Assembly (NCBI GenBank): GCA_016717265.1
Contig: JADKFX010000001.1
Span: forward strand, 3,112,501 to 3,176,500
Reading direction: 5' to 3'
DNA from: Saprospiraceae bacterium
GTDB lineage: Bacteria; Bacteroidota; Bacteroidia; Chitinophagales; Saprospiraceae
DNA: 64,000 nt
The notes beneath the pieces were generated by a model. The model saw nothing but the letters and a program-made list of their open reading frames with translations. It did not search any database and was not told the DNA's origin. A program made the translations under genes and the position numbers. How positions within the stretch are numbered: position 1 is the stretch's first letter; the number at the start of each line of letters is the position of its first letter. Shown in pieces: positions 18,229-26,271 of the stretch.

Positions 18229-18900
18229 TCACTCAGGTACAGCAATAATAATATACTGATATTCTAATTTCAAATCATCTGATAATATCAATTTATAACC
18301 TGCGTCCATAAGTTCTTGCTCCACTTCAGATTGAGCCATCCGATTTTTTTGCAAAGGTCCAATGGGGGTCATCTTCTTTTTAAAATCTACAATCATAATT
18401 CGGCCATCGGCTTTAAACTTCGATTTGAGATTTCTAAGATAATTAATTCTATCTGGAATATACTTAAAGGTATTCGCAATAAAAACTATATCTACTTCAT
18501 TAGGATTTAGTTTTGGATCATTCGGTGTTGCTAATCGCGCTTCAAATTTATCTTGCAATTCAGATTTGTAAAATTTGCGTTCTTGATCCATTAATTGGAT
18601 TAATTCAGGAACAATATCAATTGCAATTACATGTGCGGCTTCATAAATAAATCGAAAAGAAAAATATCCACTCCCTGCACCAATATCCGCAATTGTCTTT
18701 CCTTCCAGGCTACCCATCATATGAATAATATCATATGGTTTTTGCCATATTGTACGATCCCTGCTATCCTGCTCTTGATTAGATTCCTCCAGAATTCGCA
18801 AGCTGTCTTGTTCCCGTTTAATCTCAGAAATATCTTTAGGTTTATTCCTATTGGTACAATGGATAAAAAGCATCGCAAACATGAATATTCGTAGAATCAT
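18229..18900 (-). CDS. Exported class I SAM-dependent methyltransferase-like protein
   Basis: A 223-residue protein. The first 15 residues are hydrophobic and end in Cys15 (LFIHC), a possible but imperfect lipobox, because His at -1 is unusual. A charged linker follows, then a Rossmann methyltransferase core. SAM motif I is TIADIGAGSGYFSFRF (about 70-85), motif II the acidic IAIDIV, and a later strand DIVFIANTFKY. This combination suggests a membrane-anchored or periplasmic protein, where SAM is not expected, so either the anchor faces inward or the fold has another role. Its ATG overlaps the stop of dacB (ATGA), so it is translationally coupled. The substrate is unknown. Confidence 0.8.
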   Translation of the reverse strand: MILRIFMFAMLFIHCTNRNKPKDISEIKREQDSLRILEESNQEQDSRDRTIWQKPYDIIHMMGSLEGKTIADIGAGSGYFSFRFIYEAAHVIAIDIVPELIQLMDQERKFYKSELQDKFEARLATPNDPKLNPNEVDIVFIANTFKYIPDRINYLRNLKSKFKADGRIMIVDFKKKMTPIGPLQKNRMAQSEVEQELMDAGYKLILSDDLKLEYQYIIIAVPE

Positions 18901-20369
18901 AATTTGGTTTTCATAAGGTCATTTACAAAATTTCCGATCATTCGGTTCATCGTTTCTCCACTGCAGCTATAATGATTTACAATTAAACTTATGGCATACT
19001 TAGGTTTATTATCTTTTACAAGGTAGCCTGCATAACTTCTTACACGTTCCATAGATCCGCTTTTCAGCCTGAGTTCCACTTTTTGTTTTGGCAATATTTT
19101 TAAATACTTCGACAAACTCCCCTCCTTCTTGTTATCTGGCAAAAGCATCCAATATTTTTCGAGCTCCTTTTGTTTATTTATCCATTGTAAATACTGAACC
19201 ATTCGAAATGCTGAAATCATGTTTTTTGGCGACAATCCACTCCCATCTTCAAGTATAAAGTCGGCTTCACAATTCAATATCCCTTTAATTTTTTCATTTA
19301 GTGTATCAAGAGCTTTTTGACGATTTGTACTACCATTCCAAATAAATCCAAGCGTATGTAAAAAACTCTCAGCATATAAATTCACGCTCTTTAGCATCGC
19401 TCTCTGAACCAATCGATTTAAAGAAGGAGATGCATATTCATATAATAATTTTTTCTCATCCAAATGTTCTCCTTGCGATTCCAAAAAGCGAATCCCTCGA
19501 ATTCTTAAACTCGATAACAAAGCTTCTCCAAATGTTTTTGCTGGTTGCATTAAAGCAGACCTTATGACTAATGTATCTTTTGTACAACACTTCCATTGTC
19601 CTTTAATTGCATGTATATTTGCTTGAGAAGTTCCTAAAACATACACTTCATTTAAAGCAGGTTGCTGTACTCCAATTACACTGGAATGGTAATGATGTTT
19701 AAATAGCGCAGGTTGAATATTTCTAATTTCGCATATTCCACCATTTATTAGTGATGCATCCAAACTAATTTTAGCTTCATTTTCTAAATAATTTATGCTA
19801 TAACACCCGGCACCATAATAATTACCCAGATCATACCAAAGCCATTCTTTATTTTCCGGAATATCAGAAATGAATTGTTCGTCCAATTTAATGGTTCCTG
19901 TGAACGTATTTATTCCTTGAAGCAGCAAACGATTTGCTATTGTATCTGCAAGTTGGGACATAGTATAGGCGTCTGATAAATATTCTGATCCTAAACTTGG
20001 GTCCCCTTTTCCTATGACCACCAGGTTTCCTTGAAATATGCTACCAGAATCTTTTATGCCTTGCAAAAAAAATGGGGTTCGATATTTAAAATCAAAAGAT
20101 GTCTCCTTCAATATAAAGGAACTTGCAATAATTTTTTGTATAGAAGCCGGTACCAAAGCTCTATTTTCATCATACGATGCAATCTTCTGTCCGTTTGATA
20201 AGTCAACGAGATAAAAACTTATACTCGTTTCATCAGGCAAGGTATCGGCGACAAAGTGCTTAATGAGTTTTTTTATTTTCTTCCTGGAATGCAAGGATTG
20301 TGCATGGATCCCTATTGAAATTAAGGAACATAAAAAACCTAAACAAAATACCTTAAATAATACTTGCAT
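18897..20369 (-). CDS. dacB: D-alanyl-D-alanine carboxypeptidase/endopeptidase (PBP4, S13 family)
   Basis: A protein of about 490 residues with a signal peptide (1-24, ending IHAQ), acting on peptidoglycan in the periplasm. The penicillin-binding motifs are SxxK at Ser76-Lys79 (PASIQK), SxN at about 327-329 (KSVNLYAE) and KSG near 435 in place of KTG. The DGSGLSPKN segment is typical of S13 enzymes. The large insert between SxxK and SxN is also normal for PBP4. The ATG at 20369 gives a proper signal peptide; an upstream start at 20414 would bury it. It overlaps the M14 gene by 17 bases and the methyltransferase gene by 4. Confidence 0.92.
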   Translation of the reverse strand: MQVLFKVFCLGFLCSLISIGIHAQSLHSRKKIKKLIKHFVADTLPDETSISFYLVDLSNGQKIASYDENRALVPASIQKIIASSFILKETSFDFKYRTPFFLQGIKDSGSIFQGNLVVIGKGDPSLGSEYLSDAYTMSQLADTIANRLLLQGINTFTGTIKLDEQFISDIPENKEWLWYDLGNYYGAGCYSINYLENEAKISLDASLINGGICEIRNIQPALFKHHYHSSVIGVQQPALNEVYVLGTSQANIHAIKGQWKCCTKDTLVIRSALMQPAKTFGEALLSSLRIRGIRFLESQGEHLDEKKLLYEYASPSLNRLVQRAMLKSVNLYAESFLHTLGFIWNGSTNRQKALDTLNEKIKGILNCEADFILEDGSGLSPKNMISAFRMVQYLQWINKQKELEKYWMLLPDNKKEGSLSKYLKILPKQKVELRLKSGSMERVRSYAGYLVKDNKPKYAISLIVNHYSCSGETMNRMIGNFVNDLMKTKL

Positions 20370-21321
20370 AGCGTTCTTCTTCAAATGCAAAATGAAACAT
20401 ACCATCACCCACATTTACTAAGGGTGCATTATTATGGCTTAAAATAAAACCATCTCTGGAAGCATGCATACGAATTTCTCTTTGTGCAAAAGGATCTGAA
20501 ATTATTGCGAGTAATTCACCTTTATAAATATATACACCTGCTTCCCGTTTATAGGTTACAATACCTCCTTCCTGAGCTCGTTCCCAACTTGTTTTCTTAA
20601 ATAATTTTTTTACAACTTGATTTTTAGTGCCCGTTTTCAACATTTGATGTGCGGATAAAATATCTTTAATCAAATCGATCCCATTTTGTATTGCAAATGC
20701 ATCCAACTTATTAGACTCGCCACCTTCATATACTAAAATTGGAATTTTTAAATCCTTTGCAATTTTTCGCATTGATTTACCAACCACAGGTTTTTCAACG
20801 AGTAAATCAAAATTGGATTTAAGTGCCAATAATCTGGCTTCATCATGTTTTGAAGAAAACCGTAATTGTGGATAATTATAATGTTGTTCTCCGCCTGTAT
20901 GAAAATCAACACCAAAATCAACTAATGGCAAAATTTTACGCGTAATTATTTTAGCTATTCTAGATGCTAAAGATCCCGACCCAGTTCCTGGAAAGCTTCT
21001 GTTTACATCTTTGCCATCCGGTACATCTCTAGAAAAATTTATAAATCCAAAAATATTTAATAATGGAATTGCGATTACTGTTCCAGCATTTAACTGACTA
21101 AACAAATGGGATGCTATTGCTTTTCTGATAATTTCGACACCATTGATTTCATCCCCATGCATGCCCCCTAAAAATAATACAGTAGGCCCAGGATTCTTAC
21201 TTCTAAAAATATAAGTGAAAATTGAAATCCGGTTGCCAGATGGCAATTTCCCGGCGTTAATTCTTACTAAACCTGAACTGCCCAAAGGGAATTCCTGACC
21301 TTGTAAATTGAAACTTGTCAT
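20353..21321 (-). CDS. Succinylglutamate desuccinylase/aspartoacylase-type metallohydrolase (M14-like)
   Basis: A 322-residue zinc amidohydrolase. The metal-binding motif GGMHGDE supplies His55 and Glu58, and VDFHTGG supplies His141. A catalytic Glu is expected in LVYEGGES (Glu199 or Glu202). The C-terminal 80 residues form the beta-rich AstE/AspA extension, including a lipoyl-like GIVTYKREAGVYIYKGELLAII. The family removes acyl groups or amino acids from carboxylated substrates. Its gene follows rimK by 43 bases, and such pairs recur in bacteria, which suggests a role in trimming glutamate added by RimK. It overlaps dacB downstream. Confidence 0.88.
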   Translation of the reverse strand: MTSFNLQGQEFPLGSSGLVRINAGKLPSGNRISIFTYIFRSKNPGPTVLFLGGMHGDEINGVEIIRKAIASHLFSQLNAGTVIAIPLLNIFGFINFSRDVPDGKDVNRSFPGTGSGSLASRIAKIITRKILPLVDFGVDFHTGGEQHYNYPQLRFSSKHDEARLLALKSNFDLLVEKPVVGKSMRKIAKDLKIPILVYEGGESNKLDAFAIQNGIDLIKDILSAHQMLKTGTKNQVVKKLFKKTSWERAQEGGIVTYKREAGVYIYKGELLAIISDPFAQREIRMHASRDGFILSHNNAPLVNVGDGMFHFAFEEERYASII

Positions 21322-21364
21322 TAAAGAGTTTTCATAAATTTTATAAACACGATTCCTTATTTAG

Positions 21365-22249
21365 TTATTTAGCGCTTGCGATATTTCGTTCTACAAACTC
21401 AATAATTTTTCCAGCGATATCGACTTTAGTTGTTCCTTCGATTCCTTCTAAGCCTGGGGATGCATTCACCTCAAGAATCAAAGGTCCTCGACCAGATCTC
21501 AATAAATCTACACCAGCAATGGAAAGACCCAATAATTTTGCAGCTCGAATCGCTATTCGCTGTTCTTCCTTGGTCAAATCTACAATATATGAGCTCGCTC
21601 CCCGGTGAATATTCGAACGAAATTCTCCTGGCAATGCCTGTCGGATCATTGCCCCTACAATTTCTCCATCTACGACAAAAGCTCTTATGTCTGAACCTTT
21701 CGCATCCGCAATAAACTCCTGCACTAATACATCCTGACCCACCCTATGAAACCCTTCGATAACTGATATGCCTTGGTTTTTAGAATGCGTTAAAATTACA
21801 CCAAGCCCTTGTGTACTCGAAAGCAATTTAACCACAGCTTTTTCTTTTGAAATTTGATCATAAACCATGCCCGCGCAATAATCACCTCCAGAAATTCCAG
21901 ATTTTGGCACATCAATCCCTTTAGAACTGAGAAACTGCATACAATGGAGCTTATTTCTTGCTTTTAATAATGCTTCAGAACCCACGGTGGAAAAGATGCT
22001 CATGTTTTCAAGTTGGCGAATCACTGCAGCTCCATAATCGGTTGCAGAAGCTCCAATTCTGGGAATCACCGCATCTATAGGCCCAATAGGATCAAGTCCA
22101 ACATATAATTGCGGCTTGTTCTTTTCTATTATTATATTACACATTAGATGATCTGCAATTTGGACCTGGTGACCCCGCTTTGTTGCCGCTTGAATTAAAC
22201 TTTGAGTGCTGTAAAGTGTGGCATTCCTGGACAAGATCAATAACCTCAT
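21365..22249 (-). CDS. rimK: RimK-type alpha-L-glutamate ligase (ATP-grasp)
   Basis: A 294-residue ATP-grasp ligase. The N-terminal domain (1-95) starts MRLLILSRN. The ATP-grasp core includes VVKLLSSTQGLGVIL (the ATP-binding loop), VQEFIADAKGSDIRAFVVDG, and the metal-binding end ILEVNASPGLEGIEG, with Glu and Asn ligands. RimK adds glutamate to the C-terminus of ribosomal protein S6 in E. coli, and relatives make other gamma/alpha-Glu modifications. The closely linked hydrolase downstream supports a reversible modification system. It is first in a four-gene minus-strand unit. Confidence 0.93.
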   Translation of the reverse strand: MRLLILSRNATLYSTQSLIQAATKRGHQVQIADHLMCNIIIEKNKPQLYVGLDPIGPIDAVIPRIGASATDYGAAVIRQLENMSIFSTVGSEALLKARNKLHCMQFLSSKGIDVPKSGISGGDYCAGMVYDQISKEKAVVKLLSSTQGLGVILTHSKNQGISVIEGFHRVGQDVLVQEFIADAKGSDIRAFVVDGEIVGAMIRQALPGEFRSNIHRGASSYIVDLTKEEQRIAIRAAKLLGLSIAGVDLLRSGRGPLILEVNASPGLEGIEGTTKVDIAGKIIEFVERNIASAK

Positions 22250-22368
22250 AAAAACAAATTCAATTAATGTTAAAAAAATTCAGAAATCTAAAGAGCTGGC
22301 AAATTAAGTTTTTTATCAGTTAGTCCGAAGTATAATTTGTATTCTTGTAAAATTAATCTTCAAACAAA

Positions 22369-23643
22369 ATGGAAACTTCGAAAAAAGCAGAATTAGGCTG
22401 GGTTTTATTTGATTGGGCAAATTCCTCCTATTCTTTGGTAATCTCTACTGCTATATTTCCAATATATTTTCTTGACAATACGAATCCTGTAATTGAAATA
22501 GGAAACCTTCAAATGTCAAATGCTTCCATATATGCATTTTCAGTTTCTTTAGCGTATTTATTCATTAGCTTTTGTTCTCCGGTCCTATCTGGAATAGCCG
22601 ATTATGGAGGACATCGAAAAGTCTTTATGCGATTATTTACCACTTTAGGAAGTTTAGCCTGTATGGCCTTATTTTTCTTTAAAGGAAATGAGACTATCTG
22701 GTTAGGGGTCATCGCATTTTTAATTGCGACCTCGAGTCATGCTGGTTCTTTAGTTTTTTATGATTCCTATTTATCGCAATTAGTTCCTCCAAGTCGAAGT
22801 GACAAACTGAGTGCAAGAGGCTATGCTTTTGGATATATTGGTAGTGTGATTTTGTTATGCTTGAATATAGCAATGATTCAAAAACCTGAATGGTTTGGTA
22901 TTCTTGATGGAAAAACGGCTGCGCGTTTATCATTTCTTTGTGTCGGAATTTGGTGGTTAGGATTTTCACAATTTACATTTGCATGGTTACCAAATGATAT
23001 AACGACTTCTGGAAAAAGCTGGCATCTGTTTCGTGGAATTGAAGAATTAAAAAAAGCATGGAATTATATAAAAAAAGATATCAATTCTAAAAATTATTTG
23101 ATTTCATTTTTCTTTTATAGTGCTGGTGTACAAACTGTAATCTATTTAGCATCTGCATTTGCAAAAAAAGAATTGCATTTTGAATCTGCTGAATTAATTA
23201 TCGTTATTTTAATTCTGCAACTAGTGGCTATAGCAGGTGCTTATATTTTTGCAACGGTTTCAAATAAAACACACAATTTAATTGCAATGAAAATCATGAT
23301 AATGATTTGGGCTATTATCTGTCTTTTGGCATATTTTGTTTACACTCAATATCAGTTTTATTTTTTAGCAGCACTCGTTGGAATGGTATTAGGAGGAATT
23401 CAAGCTATATCGCGTTCCACATATTCTAAAATCATACCGAAAGATCATCCGGATGTCACCTGTTTTTTTAGTTTTTACGATGTAATTTATTACGCTTCCA
23501 TCGTATTTGGAACGTTTATCTTCGGATTTATCAATCAATACACAGGGAGTATGCGCATGAGTGTTTTGGCACTGATGATCTTCTTTATTATTGGCTTTTT
23601 CTTTATAAATCGCGTTAAAAAACAATCGATCCGCTTGACATAA
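22369..23643 (+). CDS. MFS transporter of the UMF1/Atg22-like family
   Basis: A 424-residue inner-membrane protein with about 12 hydrophobic helices. The start (ELGWVLFDWANSSYSLVI) is the hallmark of UMF1-type transporters related to fungal Atg22. The loop after helix 2 (SGIADYGGHRK) is the MFS motif A, and QAISRSTYSKIIP lies in the second half. The substrate is unknown; relatives have been linked with amino acid or vacuolar efflux. It is divergent from rimK, and its stop is followed by a weak hairpin. Confidence 0.9.
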   Translation: METSKKAELGWVLFDWANSSYSLVISTAIFPIYFLDNTNPVIEIGNLQMSNASIYAFSVSLAYLFISFCSPVLSGIADYGGHRKVFMRLFTTLGSLACMALFFFKGNETIWLGVIAFLIATSSHAGSLVFYDSYLSQLVPPSRSDKLSARGYAFGYIGSVILLCLNIAMIQKPEWFGILDGKTAARLSFLCVGIWWLGFSQFTFAWLPNDITTSGKSWHLFRGIEELKKAWNYIKKDINSKNYLISFFFYSAGVQTVIYLASAFAKKELHFESAELIIVILILQLVAIAGAYIFATVSNKTHNLIAMKIMIMIWAIICLLAYFVYTQYQFYFLAALVGMVLGGIQAISRSTYSKIIPKDHPDVTCFFSFYDVIYYASIVFGTFIFGFINQYTGSMRMSVLALMIFFIIGFFFINRVKKQSIRLT

Positions 23644-23670
23644 TAGGAAGTAGTAAGGATAGCGTAGTGA

Positions 23671-23696
23671 AAACGTGTTTTGTTAAACACTCGTTT
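23671..23696. terminator. Weak hairpin between convergent genes
   Basis: AAACGTGTTT (23671-23680) can pair with AAACA-CGTTT (23685-23696), with a two-base bulge, around a TGTT loop. A T run starts about 11 bases later. This is plausible as a terminator but imperfect. Confidence 0.35.
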
Positions 23697-23755
23697 ATTA
23701 GCCAAATTTTTTTTTCATTTCATGCGACTGTTTTCTAGTGTGCGTTATATAGAAA

Positions 23756-25252
23756 CTACTTTACAAAATACTCATAACATCCAATATCTGGCATTAGAAC
23801 ATCTCTCGTTCTATCATCCAGATCTGTGGTTATACCTGGAATTGGAATCGCTTTTTTTTCCAAAACGGATAAAGTATCCGGGTGAAAATTGTCATTTGAA
23901 ATATCTTTAAACAAAGAATTAAAGCGCTCATAATTAATACAGTCAAATGCGTATAGGGAATTAAATTGAGGAAACTCTTTAATTAAATCTTTTATTCGGA
24001 ATAAACAGTTTTGAAATTTTGGCTCAAAATTCGATGTTGATTTTTCCATCATCCACAATTCATCCTCATCGGATCCTGTGATTACTGAATTCACAAAAGT
24101 TGATTTCAGAGGATATTCATAAATTTCACTACAAAAAGGAACGTCAATACATCTTGCGTTACTCAAATATACCGATGGATCCGTATTTCCAAAATTTACC
24201 AATGTGCAATAATTCACTTCATAATTTCCACCTGTTGTAAAGTATAATGAAGAAGATCCTTGATTATAAATTAAACAATTAGACATAAACAAATCTGCTG
24301 AAGAAGCATACACCCCATACAATGAATTATTATAAATTATCGTATTTTGAATTTTACATTCTGATAAAGAGTCTGCAATGATCCCAATCAAATTATTTTT
24401 AATTTCAGTATAATTAAATTCATTTCCTCTACTCTTCTTATCTAAAAAAATACCTGACCATTGACCCGGAATATTCTGATAAAAAGGTTCTAATCGAACC
24501 CCTTGAAATACGACTGGTTTTTCGTTAGTCCCTTCCACTTTAATAGAAGCATTTGGACCGATGATGATTCTGCCATCGTTATAGAAAAATGAATTTCCAT
24601 TTCCATCAATTGCTTTCGTTAATCCACCCCATAAATAAACTTTAGTACCTGCAGGAATAATCAAGTTGCCGTTATCTATATATATAATTCCATAAACGAT
24701 ATATGGGCGTGGATCATCCCAAATTTGGGTGCTCCCTTTTAAATCTATTAATTCAACTCCACCTTTATTCGATTTTGAGGGTATGTAATTTGCATTTTGC
24801 CCATAAGCCAAGAGTAGAATTTTTTGTTGATTGCTATTATATTCAAGAAAAACAGAATCCGTTTTAATAAAAGGACTAAATTCCACTGGATCATTTGGAT
24901 TTACTGTTACTTCAAAAAACATATAAATACTATCTTCTGCCCGGATTTCAATATTTTCAATTGTATTACCAGAAATTCCATCGAGGTTCATTTTAAAATC
25001 TGATTGATTCCCATTTTTAATGTAAACCCGATCGATTCGAATGGATTGTTTATGAGGGTTATAAATTTTAATAAACCGGGTTGCAGAGCCTATTGTAGAA
25101 AATACCGTATCAAAACTGACGGTGTCGTTTTCAAATCTTAAAAATGCTCCAGGGTCTGTATTGAAATCTTCTTCATGGCAAGCGGTAATTAAAAACCATG
25201 TATAGAAAGCCATACTGGCTATTTTATAAAGAACTTTTCTATTATAAATCAT
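23756..25252 (-). CDS. Surface or periplasmic lipoprotein with a beta-helix domain
   Basis: A 498-residue lipoprotein. The signal ends in LITAC with acylated Cys25, followed by HEEDF. Residues about 35-140 form an Ig-like domain (DTVSFDTVFSTIGSATRFIKIYN, then strand pairs), resembling the HYDIN/DUF1573 kind. From about 170 onward it shows right-handed beta-helix steps with Asn turns (IKNNLIGII, IYNNSLYGVY, NYCTLVNF). The end reads MPDIGCYEY, as in choice-of-anchor Q domain proteins. This architecture recurs in Bacteroidota without a known role. It converges with the MFS gene and is divergent from the small membrane protein at 25312. Confidence 0.8.
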   Translation of the reverse strand: MIYNRKVLYKIASMAFYTWFLITACHEEDFNTDPGAFLRFENDTVSFDTVFSTIGSATRFIKIYNPHKQSIRIDRVYIKNGNQSDFKMNLDGISGNTIENIEIRAEDSIYMFFEVTVNPNDPVEFSPFIKTDSVFLEYNSNQQKILLLAYGQNANYIPSKSNKGGVELIDLKGSTQIWDDPRPYIVYGIIYIDNGNLIIPAGTKVYLWGGLTKAIDGNGNSFFYNDGRIIIGPNASIKVEGTNEKPVVFQGVRLEPFYQNIPGQWSGIFLDKKSRGNEFNYTEIKNNLIGIIADSLSECKIQNTIIYNNSLYGVYASSADLFMSNCLIYNQGSSSLYFTTGGNYEVNYCTLVNFGNTDPSVYLSNARCIDVPFCSEIYEYPLKSTFVNSVITGSDEDELWMMEKSTSNFEPKFQNCLFRIKDLIKEFPQFNSLYAFDCINYERFNSLFKDISNDNFHPDTLSVLEKKAIPIPGITTDLDDRTRDVLMPDIGCYEYFVK

Positions 25253-25285
25253 AAAAACGCTTAAAGATAGATTCTAAAATAATAC

Positions 25286-25293
25286 TATTTTTG
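25286..25293 (+). promoter_or_regulatory. -7 promoter box TATTTTTG for the 25312 gene
   Basis: This is an exact TAnnTTTG match ending 18 bases before the ATG at 25312. It would also drive the glycosyltransferase genes downstream. Confidence 0.5.
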
Positions 25294-25311
25294 CCAAATA
25301 ATTAATAACCC

Positions 25312-25467
25312 ATGTCTGAAAAGAATGTTTCTCATCGTAGCGATTGGCTTTATTTCTTAATATCAACCGTCGGTACTGTATTTTTATTATGGTTTTATCC
25401 AGCTTGGTTCTGGGTGGGTCTTCCATTTGTGTTAACATATTTAGTTAAAGCCCTTAACGCCCTTTAA
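25312..25467 (+). CDS. Small two-helix membrane protein (51 aa)
   Basis: ATG at 25312 to TAA at 25465-25467 encodes 51 residues. A polar N-terminus (MSEKNVSHRSDW) is followed by two hydrophobic helices rich in Trp, Phe and Leu (YFLISTVGTVFLLWFYPAW and FWVGLPFVLTYLVKAL). The codon use looks like real coding sequence, and a consensus -7 box precedes it. It lies 38 bases before a glycosyltransferase gene and may be part of that unit. I do not recognise a named family. Confidence 0.65.
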   Translation: MSEKNVSHRSDWLYFLISTVGTVFLLWFYPAWFWVGLPFVLTYLVKALNAL

Positions 25468-25505
25468 TTGAATCACACTAGTATGCTATCGATTTTACCG
25501 AAGTT

Positions 25506-26204
25506 TTGATAATAGATGTCATCATTCCTGCCTTAAATGAAGAAAAATCTATTGGATTTGTAATAAAGGCTATTCCTAAAGGATTTGTTCGAAATATTTA
25601 TGTTTGTGACAATAATAGCACTGATGCAACCACAGTCCGGGCTTTAGAAGCCGGAGCTCAAGTGTTGGTTGCTGGTAAAAAGGGTTATGGCTCTGCATGT
25701 CAAGCAGGAATTCAAAAGATTATTGCAAACGGAACAGCGAATTATCCAGATATCCTGGTTTTTATTGATGGCGACTATTCCGATTATCCTGAAGAAATGA
25801 TATTACTTGTTGACAAAATGCAAACCGAAGGTCTTGATCTTGTAATCGGAAGCAGGATTTCAGGAAATTTAGAAAAAGGTGCTTTAACGATAGTTCAAAG
25901 ATTTGGAAACAAACTGGCTACCTATTTAATCAAAATTTTGTTCCACTATCATTTCACTGATTTAGGACCATTTAGAGCAATCCGATTTCAGAAATTATTG
26001 GAGTTAAAAATGGAAGATCCAAATTATGGTTGGACGGTTGAAATGCAAGTTAAAGCTGCAAAGCATAAATTTAGAGTCGGAGAAGTGCCGGTTAGCTATC
26101 GAAAACGGATTGGAATTTCTAAAATTTCAGGCACTTTTAAAGGAGTTATAGGTGCAGGTTCAAAGATTCTCCTTATAATATTCAAAAGTTTTGTTAAAGG
26201 TTAA
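25506..26204 (+). CDS. Glycosyltransferase family 2, dolichol-phosphate-mannose-synthase-like
   Basis: A 232-residue GT-A enzyme. It has VIIPALNEEKSIGFVIKAIP at the start, the nucleotide-binding VCDNNSTDAT, and the metal-binding FIDGDYSDYPEE. GSRISG and LGPFRAIR follow, typical of the DPM1/polyprenyl-phosphate sugar transferase subgroup. The only in-frame start that keeps the first beta-strand is TTG at 25506; a nearby ATG at 25483 is in another frame and stops at once. A TTG start is therefore proposed. It is first of three glycosyl-transfer genes, and the sugar donor is unknown. Confidence 0.88.
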   Translation: MIIDVIIPALNEEKSIGFVIKAIPKGFVRNIYVCDNNSTDATTVRALEAGAQVLVAGKKGYGSACQAGIQKIIANGTANYPDILVFIDGDYSDYPEEMILLVDKMQTEGLDLVIGSRISGNLEKGALTIVQRFGNKLATYLIKILFHYHFTDLGPFRAIRFQKLLELKMEDPNYGWTVEMQVKAAKHKFRVGEVPVSYRKRIGISKISGTFKGVIGAGSKILLIIFKSFVKG

Positions 26205-26256
26205 AATTGTGTTAAAAAATTAGAGCCAACATACGTTATGGCATCTAAGCTCTGAT

Positions 26257-26264
26257 TAATTTTG
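26257..26264 (+). promoter_or_regulatory. -7 promoter box TAATTTTG for the 26272 glycosyltransferase
   Basis: This is an exact TAnnTTTG match ending only 7 bases before the ATG at 26272, so a leaderless transcript is likely if the box is used. Confidence 0.45.
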
Positions 26265-26271
26265 CCTTTAT

